From Clostridium tetanomorphum (GTDB taxonomy: Bacteria; Bacillota; Clostridia; Clostridiales; Clostridiaceae), in the NCBI RefSeq assembly GCF_017873215.1, contig NZ_JAGGKA010000002.1, positions 124,001 to 188,000 of the forward strand: a stretch of DNA of 64,000 nucleotides, read 5' to 3'. The translations under genes were made by a program, and so were the position numbers. Below the pieces are notes generated by a model. The model worked only from the letters and a program-made list of their open reading frames with translations. It was not told where the DNA came from and did no database searches. Within the stretch, counting starts at the first letter, position 1, and each line of letters opens with the position of its first letter. Below are positions 8,361 through 17,489 of this stretch, one piece after another.

Positions 8361-9734
8361 ATGGCCATGCAAAGAGAACATGGAAAAGAGCACCCTTACT
8401 TATCCGCTGGCTTATTTAAAATTAGGCTTCCCTTTGTTCATTATAAGTGGGAATGGTCTGAAGCATTACAAGCTATATTAATGTGTGCTACTTGCCTTGG
8501 AGCTATTCCAATTTTAACTGAAGTTTTAGGTATATCCTTTGAATTAGCCTGGGGAATGGTTATAATAAATGGATTGTTATATTGTATGCATGCACTATTA
8601 GGAGACCCTGTGGTACCAGGTTGGATAACTCCATCTATTCCGCTTACTACTGCATATTTAAGTAGCTTTGCTATAGGAGTTGACAGAATACACGCATTAA
8701 TAGCTTTACAACTTTTAGTAGGTATAATATTTATTATTATGGGTATAACAGGAATGGCTAGTAAGCTAATAAATATAGTTCCTAATTCAATAAAAGCTGG
8801 TATTTTACTTGGAGCAGGTTTTGCGGCTATAATGGGTGAATTTAAAGTTAGCGGAAGATATGGTAAATATCCAATAGCTATCACAATAGGAGTTATATTT
8901 GCATATTATGTTTTATTTTCAGAGGGCTTCAGAGCTTTGAGGAAGAAAAGCAAATTCCTAAATATAGTAGGTAAATATGGTATGTTACCTGCTATTATTG
9001 TAAGTATAATAGTGGGACCTATTGCAAAGGAATTACCAGTACCTAAAATAGAAATAGGTTCAGTTATTCATTTGCCTAATATTTCAGAGATGATAAAAAC
9101 TATAAGTCCATTTGGAATAGGGTTCCCAAAAGCTCAATTATTTATATCAGCTATACCAATGGCAATTATGGTATATATAATAGCCTTTGGAGATTTTGTT
9201 ACAGGAGAAGCTTTAATAAAAGAAGCTGATGAAATAAGAAAAGATGAAAAAATTGATTTCAATTCAAATAGATCAAATTTAATCAGCGGTTTTAGAAATG
9301 TAGTAATGGCATTTATAACACCTTATGTTCCTTTATGTGGTCCGCTTTGGGCAGCTGTAACAGCAGCAGTTTCCCAAAGATATAAAGAGGGACGTGAAGC
9401 AATGGATTCTATATTTGGTGGGGTAGGAACTTTTAGATGGGTAACTTTTATATGTGTATCTTTGGTTCCTATAGTATCACTTGTACAGCCGGTATTACCT
9501 GTAGCATTATCATTAACTTTACTAGTTCAAGGGTATGTGTGTACTAGGCTTGCAATGGATATATGTTCTACAGATTTAGAAAAAGGTATTGCAGGAGTTA
9601 TGGGAGCAGTTTTAGCTACTAGAGGAGCAGCTTGGGGATTAATAGTAGGAATTATCCTTCATATTACATTAAGCGATTTAAAGAAAAATAAAAATGTAGT
9701 AACAAATTCTCAGGCTTCTACTGAAGTAAAATAA
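8361..9734 (+). CDS. Polytopic membrane transporter of the 4-hydroxybutyrate operon
   Basis: 457 residues with about 12 hydrophobic segments, a strong GAGGAGG ribosome binding site, and a gap of 17 bases after abfT. The soluble N-terminus (HPYLSAGLFKIRLPFVHYKWEW) and motifs such as GDPVVPGWITPSIPLTTAYL, FGDFVTGEALIKEADEIRKDE and TPYVPLCGPLWAA resemble large secondary-transporter families of the xanthine-uracil/SulP fold, but I cannot assign a substrate class with confidence. Operon position suggests it imports 4-hydroxybutyrate or a related organic acid, or exports the product. Last gene before a strong terminator. Confidence 0.8.
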   Translation: MAMQREHGKEHPYLSAGLFKIRLPFVHYKWEWSEALQAILMCATCLGAIPILTEVLGISFELAWGMVIINGLLYCMHALLGDPVVPGWITPSIPLTTAYLSSFAIGVDRIHALIALQLLVGIIFIIMGITGMASKLINIVPNSIKAGILLGAGFAAIMGEFKVSGRYGKYPIAITIGVIFAYYVLFSEGFRALRKKSKFLNIVGKYGMLPAIIVSIIVGPIAKELPVPKIEIGSVIHLPNISEMIKTISPFGIGFPKAQLFISAIPMAIMVYIIAFGDFVTGEALIKEADEIRKDEKIDFNSNRSNLISGFRNVVMAFITPYVPLCGPLWAAVTAAVSQRYKEGREAMDSIFGGVGTFRWVTFICVSLVPIVSLVQPVLPVALSLTLLVQGYVCTRLAMDICSTDLEKGIAGVMGAVLATRGAAWGLIVGIILHITLSDLKKNKNVVTNSQASTEVK

Positions 9735-9740
9735 TTATAG

Positions 9741-9785
9741 AAAAAGCTATTTTTCGTGTAATGCACGGAAGATAGCTTTTTTATC
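9741..9785 (+). terminator. Terminator of the abf operon
   Basis: Stem AAAAAGCTAT...CGTG / CACG...ATAGCTTTTT with a TAATG loop and a T tail, a few bases after the transporter stop codon. Confidence 0.85.
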
Positions 9786-9886
9786 TTAAAAAGCTAAATT
9801 TACAATTATATACTTTTGATAATTAGTAAAAGTATATATTATATGTTAAAATTATGATATAAAAATATATTTTGGGGGATAGTTCT

Positions 9887-10621
9887 ATGTATGAAGAGAC
9901 TTGGAATAAGTATGTGAAAGGATTGAAATTTTTATTACCATTCATTTTGGTACAGGTGTTGTTTGAAATTATTAGTTTTAAAATTTTTAATAATATAGGA
10001 GTTGATAAATATAATTTTATCACAGAAGGGGAAAATTTAATAAGAAACTCCATAGGAAGAAATATTAAAGAACTGATAACCGGAAACTTAGCATTAATTA
10101 TATTTTCTTTGCTTGTTGAACCATTGTTTTATTCATTTGTGATGATAATTATGAAAAAATTAATAACTGATAAAGACGTTAATTACACAGAAGATTTTAA
10201 AGTAAGTTTAAGTTTTTATTTAAGGTATTTAGGATTAACTATAATTATTGGTGCTATTTTATTAGGAACGATGCTTTTAAGTCTTTTTGCTATGGTGGTT
10301 ATATTTGTATTTTTTTTAATAATTATTTTAGTAATATATCTTGCTATAGCAGTAACTCCATGTAGTGCTTATTTAATATATTATGATACAACACCAGAAG
10401 AAGCTTTAAGTAAAGGAATGGCTTTAGGAAAGAAGTATTTTTGGAAAATATTATTATTAAGTATTATAATGGGGGTACTTAATAGGTTTATAGATGTAGG
10501 TCCAAATGCTAGCATTATAGGTTATGTAGCAATAGCTTTTATAAGAACAAGTGTGAAATTTTATTTACTTATGTTTACTATGAATATTTGTAAAGAAGAA
10601 GAAATAATAGAAGGATATTAA
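9887..10621 (+). CDS. Multi-pass membrane protein of unknown function
   Basis: 244 residues from the ATG at 9887 (GGGGGAT 7-8 bases upstream; a TTG at 9872 overlaps that binding site). It has about five or six hydrophobic segments, the longest around residues 120-160 (GAILLGTMLLSLFAMVVIFV onward). A soluble stretch YYDTTPEEALSKGMALGKKYFWK between membrane segments is typical of clostridial membrane proteins with DUF975-like layout. No catalytic motif is visible. It stands alone between two terminators. Confidence 0.7.
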   Translation: MYEETWNKYVKGLKFLLPFILVQVLFEIISFKIFNNIGVDKYNFITEGENLIRNSIGRNIKELITGNLALIIFSLLVEPLFYSFVMIIMKKLITDKDVNYTEDFKVSLSFYLRYLGLTIIIGAILLGTMLLSLFAMVVIFVFFLIIILVIYLAIAVTPCSAYLIYYDTTPEEALSKGMALGKKYFWKILLLSIIMGVLNRFIDVGPNASIIGYVAIAFIRTSVKFYLLMFTMNICKEEEIIEGY

Positions 10622-10628
10622 TTTATAA

Positions 10629-10675
10629 AAAAATCATGTCATCTGAAAATTAAAAGATGGCATGATTTTTATTTT
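10629..10675 (+). terminator. Terminator after the membrane protein gene
   Basis: Stem AAAAATCATGTCATCT / AGATGGCATGATTTTT with a 10-base loop and a T-rich tail. Confidence 0.85.
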
Positions 10676-10704
10676 CCCATATATTAATTATGGGAGGGAG
10701 CTTT

Positions 10705-11715
10705 ATGAAAAAGATGGCAGATGCAGTTTTTGAAGGAGGAGGGATAAAAGCAGTAGCTTTTGCAGGAGCACTAAAGATTATGGAAGATAGAGGATTTACA
10801 TGGAGAAATCTAGCAGGAACTTCCGCAGGAGCTATAATAGCTTCTCTTGTTTCTGTAGGATATACTGCAAAAGAAATTCAAAGTCTTATTCAAAATATAG
10901 ATTATAATGATGTAGTAAAAAAGAGAGGAATTACAGTACCGGTAATTACCCCAGCAATTAATTTAATAGTAAATAAGGGAATAAATAAATCAGATTATAT
11001 AGAAGAATTTATAGACAAACTATTATACGAAAAAATGAAAAATAAATTAAAAGAAAAAAGAAAAGTAAAGTTTAAAGATCTCATTATTCCAGGGGAAAAT
11101 GATATATTGATTAATAATTCTAAATACAAAAGAAAGTATAAGCTTCATATAATTGCAGTAGATGTCACAAGAGAAAGGATGCTGATACTTCCTGAGGATA
11201 TAAGATATTATGGTATGAATCCAGATGAGTTAGATGTTAGTTTAGCAGTAAGGATGAGTATAAGCATTCCTATATATTTTAAACCAGTAGTAATAAAAAA
11301 TATTTTGGATGGGGAAAAGTATTTTATAGTAGATGGGGGGATTTTAAGTAATTATCCTGTATGGATTTTTGATGTAAATGGAGAACCACAATGGCCTACT
11401 ATAGGATTTAAATTAACAGATACAGAAGAGAAATGCAAAAAAAACAAAATGAATACTATAGTAGGTTTTTCAAAAGCACTTATAGAAACTATGTTAAAAA
11501 GTGAAATTGATATGAATGTTATACAAATGAATAATTTAAGAACAATTGAAATTGATACTCTAGGTGTAAAAACAACTGATTTTAAAATGTCTAAAGAAAA
11601 AATGATGGAACTATACGTATCCGGGGAAAATTGTGCTGAAAAATTTTTAAATGATTGGGAAGAAAATTATAGTGTATATTTAAATTTAAGAAAAGCTTAC
11701 TCTAAAAGCATATAG
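10705..11715 (+). CDS. Patatin-like phospholipase
   Basis: 336 residues from the ATG at 10705 (GGGAGGGAG just upstream; the ATG at 10690 lies before that site). Patatin fold with the oxyanion loop FEGGGIKAVAFAGAL, nucleophile elbow GTSAG (Ser40) and catalytic dyad aspartate in VDGGILSNYP (Asp210). Such enzymes hydrolyse acyl esters of phospholipids or other lipids. No signal peptide, so it acts in the cytoplasm or at the inner face of the membrane. Confidence 0.92.
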   Translation: MKKMADAVFEGGGIKAVAFAGALKIMEDRGFTWRNLAGTSAGAIIASLVSVGYTAKEIQSLIQNIDYNDVVKKRGITVPVITPAINLIVNKGINKSDYIEEFIDKLLYEKMKNKLKEKRKVKFKDLIIPGENDILINNSKYKRKYKLHIIAVDVTRERMLILPEDIRYYGMNPDELDVSLAVRMSISIPIYFKPVVIKNILDGEKYFIVDGGILSNYPVWIFDVNGEPQWPTIGFKLTDTEEKCKKNKMNTIVGFSKALIETMLKSEIDMNVIQMNNLRTIEIDTLGVKTTDFKMSKEKMMELYVSGENCAEKFLNDWEENYSVYLNLRKAYSKSI

Positions 11716-11798
11716 ACTAAATAACTGTTACACATAACCATTGATAATAAATAATATATTAATATGAAAGAGATAATCTTTAATTTAGGGGGAACATT

Positions 11799-12938
11799 AT
11801 GATATATGTAGATAATGCAGCAACAACTTATCCAAAGCCTAAGGAAGTATATAAAGAAGTCTTAGAGTGCATGGAAAAATATGCTGCAAATCCAGGGAGA
11901 AGTTCACATGATATGGCAATAAAGTCTCAACGAAAAGTGTGGGAAACAAGAGAAGCTATAGCAGATTTTTTTAATATAGATAATCCTTTAAATATAGTAT
12001 TTACATCTAATGCCACAGAAGGGTTGAATATAGGAATTAATGGAGTACTAAAATCTGGTGATCATGTAATAAGTACAGTTATAGAACATAATTCTGTATT
12101 AAGACCCTTGACTAATGCAAAAGAAAAAGGTGTTGAAGTTACATTAGTTGATGTGGATAAGTATGGAAACTTAAATATAGAAAATTTAAAAAAACAAATA
12201 AAAAATAACACAAAACTTATAGTAATAAATCATGCTTCTAATGTTTTAGGAACTGTACAAAACATAAATTTAATAGGGAATATAGCTAGAGAAAAAGAAA
12301 TATTATTTATGGTAGATGCATCACAAAGTGCAGGAATTTTAGACATAGATGTAAATAGGGACAATATTGATTTATTAGCTTTTCCAGGTCATAAAGGACT
12401 TCTGGGACCTCAAGGGACAGGGGGATTGTTTATAAGAGAGGCAGCTTTGGCAGAACCATTAAAATATGGAGGAACTGGAAGTAATTCTAATTTAATAACT
12501 CAGCCAGAATTTGCTCCAGACAAATTTGAAAGTGGAACATTGAATGTCCCAGGCATTGCAGGATTGTGTGAAGGAATTAAATTTATAAAAAAAGTGGGAA
12601 GAGATAATATAGAGAAACATGAAAAAGAGCTAATAGAATATTTACTAAAAGAATTAAAAAAACTGCCTTATATAAAAATATATGGATATGACTCTTATAA
12701 GAATAGATGTGGTGTTGTATCTATTAATATAGATAATATAGACAGTTCACAAGTAGGATATTTACTAAATAAAAAGAATATAGCTGTTAGAACTGGATAT
12801 CATTGTGCTGCATTAATACATGAAATAATAGAAAGCAATAAATGGGGAACCGTAAGAATTAGTCCAGGATATTATAATACTTTTAATGATATAGAACAGG
12901 TAGTTACAGCAATAGTAGATATATATAATGCTAAATAG
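11799..12938 (+). CDS. Cysteine desulfurase family protein (class V aminotransferase)
   Basis: 379 residues, PLP enzyme of the NifS/SufS type. Visible are the PLP lysine in AFPGHKGLLG (Lys199), the cofactor-binding DASQSAG block and the catalytic cysteine in RTGYHCA (Cys336). It removes sulfur (or selenium) from cysteine (or selenocysteine) as an enzyme persulfide. It is followed at 11 bases by an unknown gene and then by a DUF3343-type protein. A cysteine desulfurase of this subgroup next to DUF3343 points to sulfur or selenium trafficking rather than housekeeping Fe-S assembly. Confidence 0.9.
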   Translation: MIYVDNAATTYPKPKEVYKEVLECMEKYAANPGRSSHDMAIKSQRKVWETREAIADFFNIDNPLNIVFTSNATEGLNIGINGVLKSGDHVISTVIEHNSVLRPLTNAKEKGVEVTLVDVDKYGNLNIENLKKQIKNNTKLIVINHASNVLGTVQNINLIGNIAREKEILFMVDASQSAGILDIDVNRDNIDLLAFPGHKGLLGPQGTGGLFIREAALAEPLKYGGTGSNSNLITQPEFAPDKFESGTLNVPGIAGLCEGIKFIKKVGRDNIEKHEKELIEYLLKELKKLPYIKIYGYDSYKNRCGVVSINIDNIDSSQVGYLLNKKNIAVRTGYHCAALIHEIIESNKWGTVRISPGYYNTFNDIEQVVTAIVDIYNAK

Positions 12939-12949
12939 GGAGGTTTCTT

Positions 12950-13897
12950 GTGAATGATATAAGGGAGTGGGCAAAGGAATATTGTATAAAGAATAATATA
13001 AAGTATAAAGACTTATTATATAAATCTTTAAAAAATTATAAGAATTATATAGAAAATGATTGGAAGCTGGAAGATTATATAAATAGCAAAAACTTTAAAC
13101 AAGCAGTGAAAAAATTAAATAGTTTGCTTAATGAAAATAGTGATAACTGGATTTTAAGAGTTATAAATAATTTTAATGATAAAGTGAATTATTGTGATGA
13201 GTATAAAGAATATTTAAGAGAAAATATAATAAATGGACAATGTGAATTATTACAGATAAAAAAAGGAGATATAATAAAGGCCTATTGTATAATAAGTTAT
13301 GAGGATGATAATTATGGTAAATATGCATTTTTGCATAAAATAAATTTTATAGAAAAAGCAAATATGGCAGATTATAAACTAATAGAAGAAAAAATTATCA
13401 AGTATATTAAAAGTAAATCTATTATGTACATGGATAGGATTCTTATAAATGCAGACGAAGAAGATATAAAAAAAGCAGGATATTTTTTATTAGCAGATAA
13501 TGTATCTGTGAAATTAAATGCATTTAGTAATAATAGCGAAATAGATTATAAATATGAGCAGTGTGATAATATACCAGAAAATTATTATTGCATTTCTAAT
13601 ACAATGCCCTTACGATTAGAAAAAAAATTAAATCAAAGTTATAGATTGTGTTTTAAAAAAGGAGAATTTTATATATCCTTTAAAATTTTAAAGGATAATA
13701 GCTTAGTTAATATATATATAAATAATGATAGTAGAAATAATGACTATTTAGTAGAACTATATAATACAATAAGAAGTTTCATGTTTAATAAGGGAGTAAA
13801 AACAATATACACCTCAATACCTAAAAAGCATATAATATTAATAAATAAAGACTTTGAAATTACAGGAAATATCCTTTGGATTAGAAAGAGTATTTAA
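12950..13897 (+). CDS. Unknown protein between cysteine desulfurase and DUF3343 genes
   Basis: 315 residues, GTG start at 12950 with AGGGAGG 6 bases upstream. No domain recognised with certainty. The second half has alternating beta/alpha pattern and ends in TIYTSIPKKHIILINKDFEI with a final WIRK, which is reminiscent of the end of GNAT acetyltransferase folds; that is a guess. There is no signal peptide or membrane segment and few cysteines. Gene order and tight spacing suggest it works with the neighbouring sulfur/selenium proteins. Confidence 0.7.
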   Translation: MNDIREWAKEYCIKNNIKYKDLLYKSLKNYKNYIENDWKLEDYINSKNFKQAVKKLNSLLNENSDNWILRVINNFNDKVNYCDEYKEYLRENIINGQCELLQIKKGDIIKAYCIISYEDDNYGKYAFLHKINFIEKANMADYKLIEEKIIKYIKSKSIMYMDRILINADEEDIKKAGYFLLADNVSVKLNAFSNNSEIDYKYEQCDNIPENYYCISNTMPLRLEKKLNQSYRLCFKKGEFYISFKILKDNSLVNIYINNDSRNNDYLVELYNTIRSFMFNKGVKTIYTSIPKKHIILINKDFEITGNILWIRKSI

Positions 13898-13925
13898 TCT
13901 AAAGTGTTATGGGAGTGAATGTGGT

Positions 13926-14204
13926 ATGGCTTACTATAATAATGATAATAAGGAGTATATTGTTGTATTTCAATCCTACAATGGAGCAATTTACTTATAT
14001 AATAAATTACTAAGAGAGAGATGTAAGGCAGAAATTATATCAACTCCTTGCAGAATATCAGCAGGATGTACCCAATCTATAAAATTTAAATGTGAATACA
14101 TGGATATAGTTCAGAAAAATCTAAAACTATACAATATACCTATAAAAGGAATATATGAAATAGTAAAAAGTAATAAAAGATTCAATTATGTGAAAATTAT
14201 GTAA
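13926..14204 (+). CDS. DUF3343-type putative sulfur/selenium carrier protein
   Basis: 92 residues from the ATG at 13926 (GGGAGTGA 7 bases upstream; the longer frame from 13854 overlaps the previous gene). It resembles DUF3343 proteins (PF11823): YIVVFQSYNGAIYLYNKLL, then cysteines in ISTPCRISAGCTQSIKFKC. These small proteins are linked to cysteine desulfurases and selenium metabolism in clostridia and are thought to carry sulfur or selenium on cysteine. Confidence 0.8.
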   Translation: MAYYNNDNKEYIVVFQSYNGAIYLYNKLLRERCKAEIISTPCRISAGCTQSIKFKCEYMDIVQKNLKLYNIPIKGIYEIVKSNKRFNYVKIM

Positions 14205-14220
14205 AAAACAAGTGTAAAAA

Positions 14221-14315
14221 TAGAGTTTCAAATTTTATATGCTCCCCTTATGGCAACAGTTTTTGTTATTTAAACTGTCTATCACAAGGGGAGCATTTTA
14301 ATTTAGGAAACTCTA
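14221..14315. terminator. Large bidirectional terminator hairpin
   Basis: Nested inverted repeats between convergent genes: outer arms TAGAGTTTC / GAAACTCTA, inner arms TGCTCCCCTT / AAGGGGAGCA, innermost ACAGTTT / AAACTGT. T-rich tail on one side and A-rich on the other, so it can stop transcription from both directions. Confidence 0.85.
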
Positions 14316-15308
14316 TTATATTTTTAATTCTTTTTTTAATATGTCCAATATCTTATTGGTACGGCTACTCCAGCTATTATTTTCAGCGGTTTTTATTCTA
14401 AGGTTAATTAAATTTTTATCATTTTCATTTATAGCTAAATTGATATGCTTTTTAAAGCTATCTTTACTATTAGCAATATAACATAAATTAGAAAAATTAA
14501 CTACTTCTTTCATAGCAGTACTCACAATAGGTTTTCCTGAACTCATATATTCATATAATTTTATAGGATTACACGCATTAGTCATGCTATTTATTTGAAA
14601 TGGTATTATGCAACAATTAAAGTTGTTTATATAGTAAGGAATATATTCGTAATTCTTAACTCCTAAAAAATATACATTGCTTCGGAGTATAGGAAAATTA
14701 TTTATATTGTACAAAGGACCTACAAAGACAAAATTGTGACTTGAGTCTTTAACTATATGATTTATAAGATTCCAATCTAACCAAGAGGCAACTGCTCCCA
14801 CATAGCCTACTATCTTTTTATTTTTTGGTAAATCACGAGGAGTGAAAGTTTTGGATTTAGAAAAGTTATCTAAATCCACTCCATTATTTACAAGATAAAC
14901 TTTATTATGCATTCCTTTAAATTTATCATATAATTGTTTGGAAGATGTAAATACTATATTAGCTCTGGAAAGCATGGAATTTATATGTCCAGACCAAGAT
15001 GAAAATTCATGAGTAGCATCATCTACTACATCATATATTACATAATCATGTGGTATTTTATCAATATTAGATACTTGGTCAGGAGAAGAACACCAAAGAA
15101 TAATAGGTCTGTTTAGATATTTAGAAGTAATATTATAATTTGCTCCAATTATATTTAAGTTATTATTTTCTTTTTTTATATAATTGCCTTGTTTTGACTC
15201 TATATAATAAACAGTATGTCCTTTTAGGCTTAGTTGTTTCATTATTTGTTGAGGTCTCTGAACCATCCAATTATAAGGAACCGTGGGCATTTGAATAAAG
15301 GTAACCAT
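14316..15308 (-). CDS. Glycosyltransferase, GT4-like (TuaH-like)
   Basis: 330 residues, GT-B fold. The N-terminus VPYNWMVQRPQQIMKQL is typical of TuaH-like transferases that start with a QRPQ motif; the C-terminal half has the nucleotide-sugar site NPIKLYEYMSSGKPIVST. GGAGG lies about 7 bases before the ATG. Third gene of a minus-strand series of glycosyltransferases next to a probable spore-surface protein. No membrane segment. Confidence 0.85.
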   Translation of the reverse strand: MVTFIQMPTVPYNWMVQRPQQIMKQLSLKGHTVYYIESKQGNYIKKENNNLNIIGANYNITSKYLNRPIILWCSSPDQVSNIDKIPHDYVIYDVVDDATHEFSSWSGHINSMLSRANIVFTSSKQLYDKFKGMHNKVYLVNNGVDLDNFSKSKTFTPRDLPKNKKIVGYVGAVASWLDWNLINHIVKDSSHNFVFVGPLYNINNFPILRSNVYFLGVKNYEYIPYYINNFNCCIIPFQINSMTNACNPIKLYEYMSSGKPIVSTAMKEVVNFSNLCYIANSKDSFKKHINLAINENDKNLINLRIKTAENNSWSSRTNKILDILKKELKI

Positions 15309-15324
15309 ACTTATCCTCCTATAA

Positions 15325-16302
15325 TTAGTTTTCCCATATATTTCTTAGTTTCATTTCTTTTATAAGGGAGTCTATTTTATTATTGTAATTATGATATAGA
15401 GAGCATTGAAGCTGTCCATTTTTAGCTATTTTAGTCCTATCTTTTTTGTGTTTTAAATAATATTCTATATATTTTAATGTGTCATTAGAGTTTCTACACC
15501 ATACTAAATGCTTTTTATTTGTAAAGTATTTTTCTAATGAAGGAACATATTGAGATAAATAAAATCCACTACAACCCATTACTTCAAAAGTCCTCATACT
15601 CATCATGGTACTAGAATTACCTACGGAATGAAGTCCCAATATTATTTTTGCAGTACTATATGCATTAGGAATTTCTTCATAATTACAATATCCACCATAA
15701 AACTTTTTATCTAATATAAATTTTTGATTATCATCAAACCACCAATCATTTCCATATACTTTTAAATCATAGTTTCTTTCAATTAAAGGTTTTAACATTA
15801 TGTTATTTCCATAAATTCTAGTTGCATGCCTTGAATAATTGTTACCTATAAATATTATGTCATGGTCAAATTTTTTATCATATATGCCGGATTTATGAAA
15901 AGTGTCGTTGATTCCAAACATCATAAACATGGCATTTATCCCATAGCGTTTATAAATAGGAATACATTCTATGGATGTAGTTAATGTTAAGTCTGCATTT
16001 AATGCATGAGGTAAGGAAACAGACTTAAAATCTACAGGATCCTCTATAGCCCAATAGATATATTTTATGTTGCTGATTTTTATCTTATATAGAAAAGCAT
16101 TTATATTATTTATAATACACATACCTGCATTAAAAATCGCATTGGGTTTAAATGATTCAATTTCTTTTACTAAAGTGCTGAAATTACCATTTGATATATC
16201 AATATATAATTGACTATATTTAACTTCTATATTTTTCTTTTCCATAATAGGGCCTATTCCATATTTAACCAAGGGAGAATCCTCTAAAAATAGTATCTTC
16301 AT
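15325..16302 (-). CDS. CgeB-like glycosyltransferase (spore maturation family)
   Basis: 325 residues. The layout matches the CgeB / DUF3880 plus Glyco_trans_1_2 family: N-terminal MKILFLEDSPLVKYGIG, central IYWAIEDPVDF and DHDIIFIGNNYSRHATRI, then HSVGNSSTMMSMRTFEVMGC and a C-terminal LEKYFTNKKHLV block. In Bacillus CgeB is involved in the outermost spore layer. Together with the flanking glycosyltransferases it likely glycosylates a spore or cell-surface protein or builds a surface polysaccharide. Confidence 0.85.
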   Translation of the reverse strand: MKILFLEDSPLVKYGIGPIMEKKNIEVKYSQLYIDISNGNFSTLVKEIESFKPNAIFNAGMCIINNINAFLYKIKISNIKYIYWAIEDPVDFKSVSLPHALNADLTLTTSIECIPIYKRYGINAMFMMFGINDTFHKSGIYDKKFDHDIIFIGNNYSRHATRIYGNNIMLKPLIERNYDLKVYGNDWWFDDNQKFILDKKFYGGYCNYEEIPNAYSTAKIILGLHSVGNSSTMMSMRTFEVMGCSGFYLSQYVPSLEKYFTNKKHLVWCRNSNDTLKYIEYYLKHKKDRTKIAKNGQLQCSLYHNYNNKIDSLIKEMKLRNIWEN

Positions 16303-16360
16303 AAGATGTACACCTCCATATTATTTATAGTATTCTTTTTATATAATTTAAGTTACTGTA

Positions 16361-16400
16361 AAAAAATCTGATACCACTTTTAAATAGGCATCAGATTTTT
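16361..16400 (-). terminator. Terminator between two glycosyltransferase genes
   Basis: Stem AAAAATCTGATACC / GGCATCAGATTTTT, with a T tail when read on the minus strand. It follows the 17389-16403 gene, so the next gene may need its own promoter or readthrough. Confidence 0.8.
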
Positions 16401-16402
16401 CT

Positions 16403-17389
16403 TTATATTAAATTACAATAACTATCATAAAGAGGGGATACACATTTATTCCAATTAAAGTTTTTTGCTATATAATGAGAAAGGTTCACATTGTTATCAC
16501 TTTTTAATGCTATTTCAATTGACTTAAATATACTATCATAATCATAGGGATTACAATATATAGCCATGTCTTTAAAATATTCATTTGCACTTCCCTCTAT
16601 AGTAGATACTATATTACAGCCATTTATAGCTGCCTCTAAAGAAGATAGGCCAGGAGTTTCCACATAAGATGGAAGGGCATGAACTTTAGCAGATTTATAT
16701 ATATTATAAATATGGTGATTATTTATAAAGCCTAAGTAATGAACATTATTAAAAGCTATGCATTTATTAAAATAATCTTTATCATTAATACTGCCTGCTA
16801 ATAATAATTTAACTTTTAATTTATTACATATTTCAGCTAAAGCTAATTGATTTTTCCTAGGGCAAATTCTTCCAACACATAAAACATGATTTTCTAATTT
16901 ATTTTCACTATCAATATTAGAAGAAAAAGACTTTGATTTAGGGATTTCTATACCATTATAAATAACAGTATATGGTAATGGAACTTTGAAATCTTTTTTT
17001 ATAAGCTCTCCTTCAATAATACTATTTGGATACATCATAGTACAGGAGTTCAAAATTTCTTTTCTATAGGGATCACACTTTTTCCAAAGACTTATACTTT
17101 TAGAATCATGTATATAATTATAATATTTATTTAAATTCCAATATATAGGGGAAATAACTATAGGTTTATTATAAAATTTAGCTATTTTATAGTATTTATA
17201 TGTTTCTCCCATTCGAGTTAAATTAAATAAGTGTATTAAGTCATAATTAGAATAGTTGGTTATGTTACCATTATTAATATCTATGTTGACTTTCATATTA
17301 CGTAAATATTCTGCTGTTTTTAATAGTTGCATAGAATCTCCGGCAAAATTTTTTAAGTAGTCATTTCTTATACAAAACAACACTTTCAT
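16403..17389 (-). CDS. Glycosyltransferase family 4
   Basis: 328 residues from the ATG at 17389, which has GGAGG 8 bases upstream; a longer frame would start at 17404 ahead of that site. GT-B fold: N-terminal acceptor half with NFAGDSMQLLKTAEYL, central hinge YNGIEIP, nucleotide-sugar half with LCVGRICPRKNQLAL and VETPGLSSLEAAINGCNIVST. Retaining GT4 enzymes transfer a sugar from a nucleotide sugar. Probably works with the other two transferases downstream. Confidence 0.88.
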   Translation of the reverse strand: MKVLFCIRNDYLKNFAGDSMQLLKTAEYLRNMKVNIDINNGNITNYSNYDLIHLFNLTRMGETYKYYKIAKFYNKPIVISPIYWNLNKYYNYIHDSKSISLWKKCDPYRKEILNSCTMMYPNSIIEGELIKKDFKVPLPYTVIYNGIEIPKSKSFSSNIDSENKLENHVLCVGRICPRKNQLALAEICNKLKVKLLLAGSINDKDYFNKCIAFNNVHYLGFINNHHIYNIYKSAKVHALPSYVETPGLSSLEAAINGCNIVSTIEGSANEYFKDMAIYCNPYDYDSIFKSIEIALKSDNNVNLSHYIAKNFNWNKCVSPLYDSYCNLI

Positions 17390-17430
17390 ATAGGGAGCCT
17401 CCAAATTTTATATTATTTAAACTATAAAAT

Positions 17431-17460
17431 TTAAGGAGCTGAATGTTACCAGCTCCTTAA
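17431..17460 (-). terminator. Terminator of the YVTN protein gene
   Basis: Stem TTAAGGAGCT / AGCTCCTTAA with a short loop and a T tail on the minus strand. Confidence 0.8.
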
Positions 17461-17489
17461 ATATTAATTTTATAGATAAAGTGTATTTT

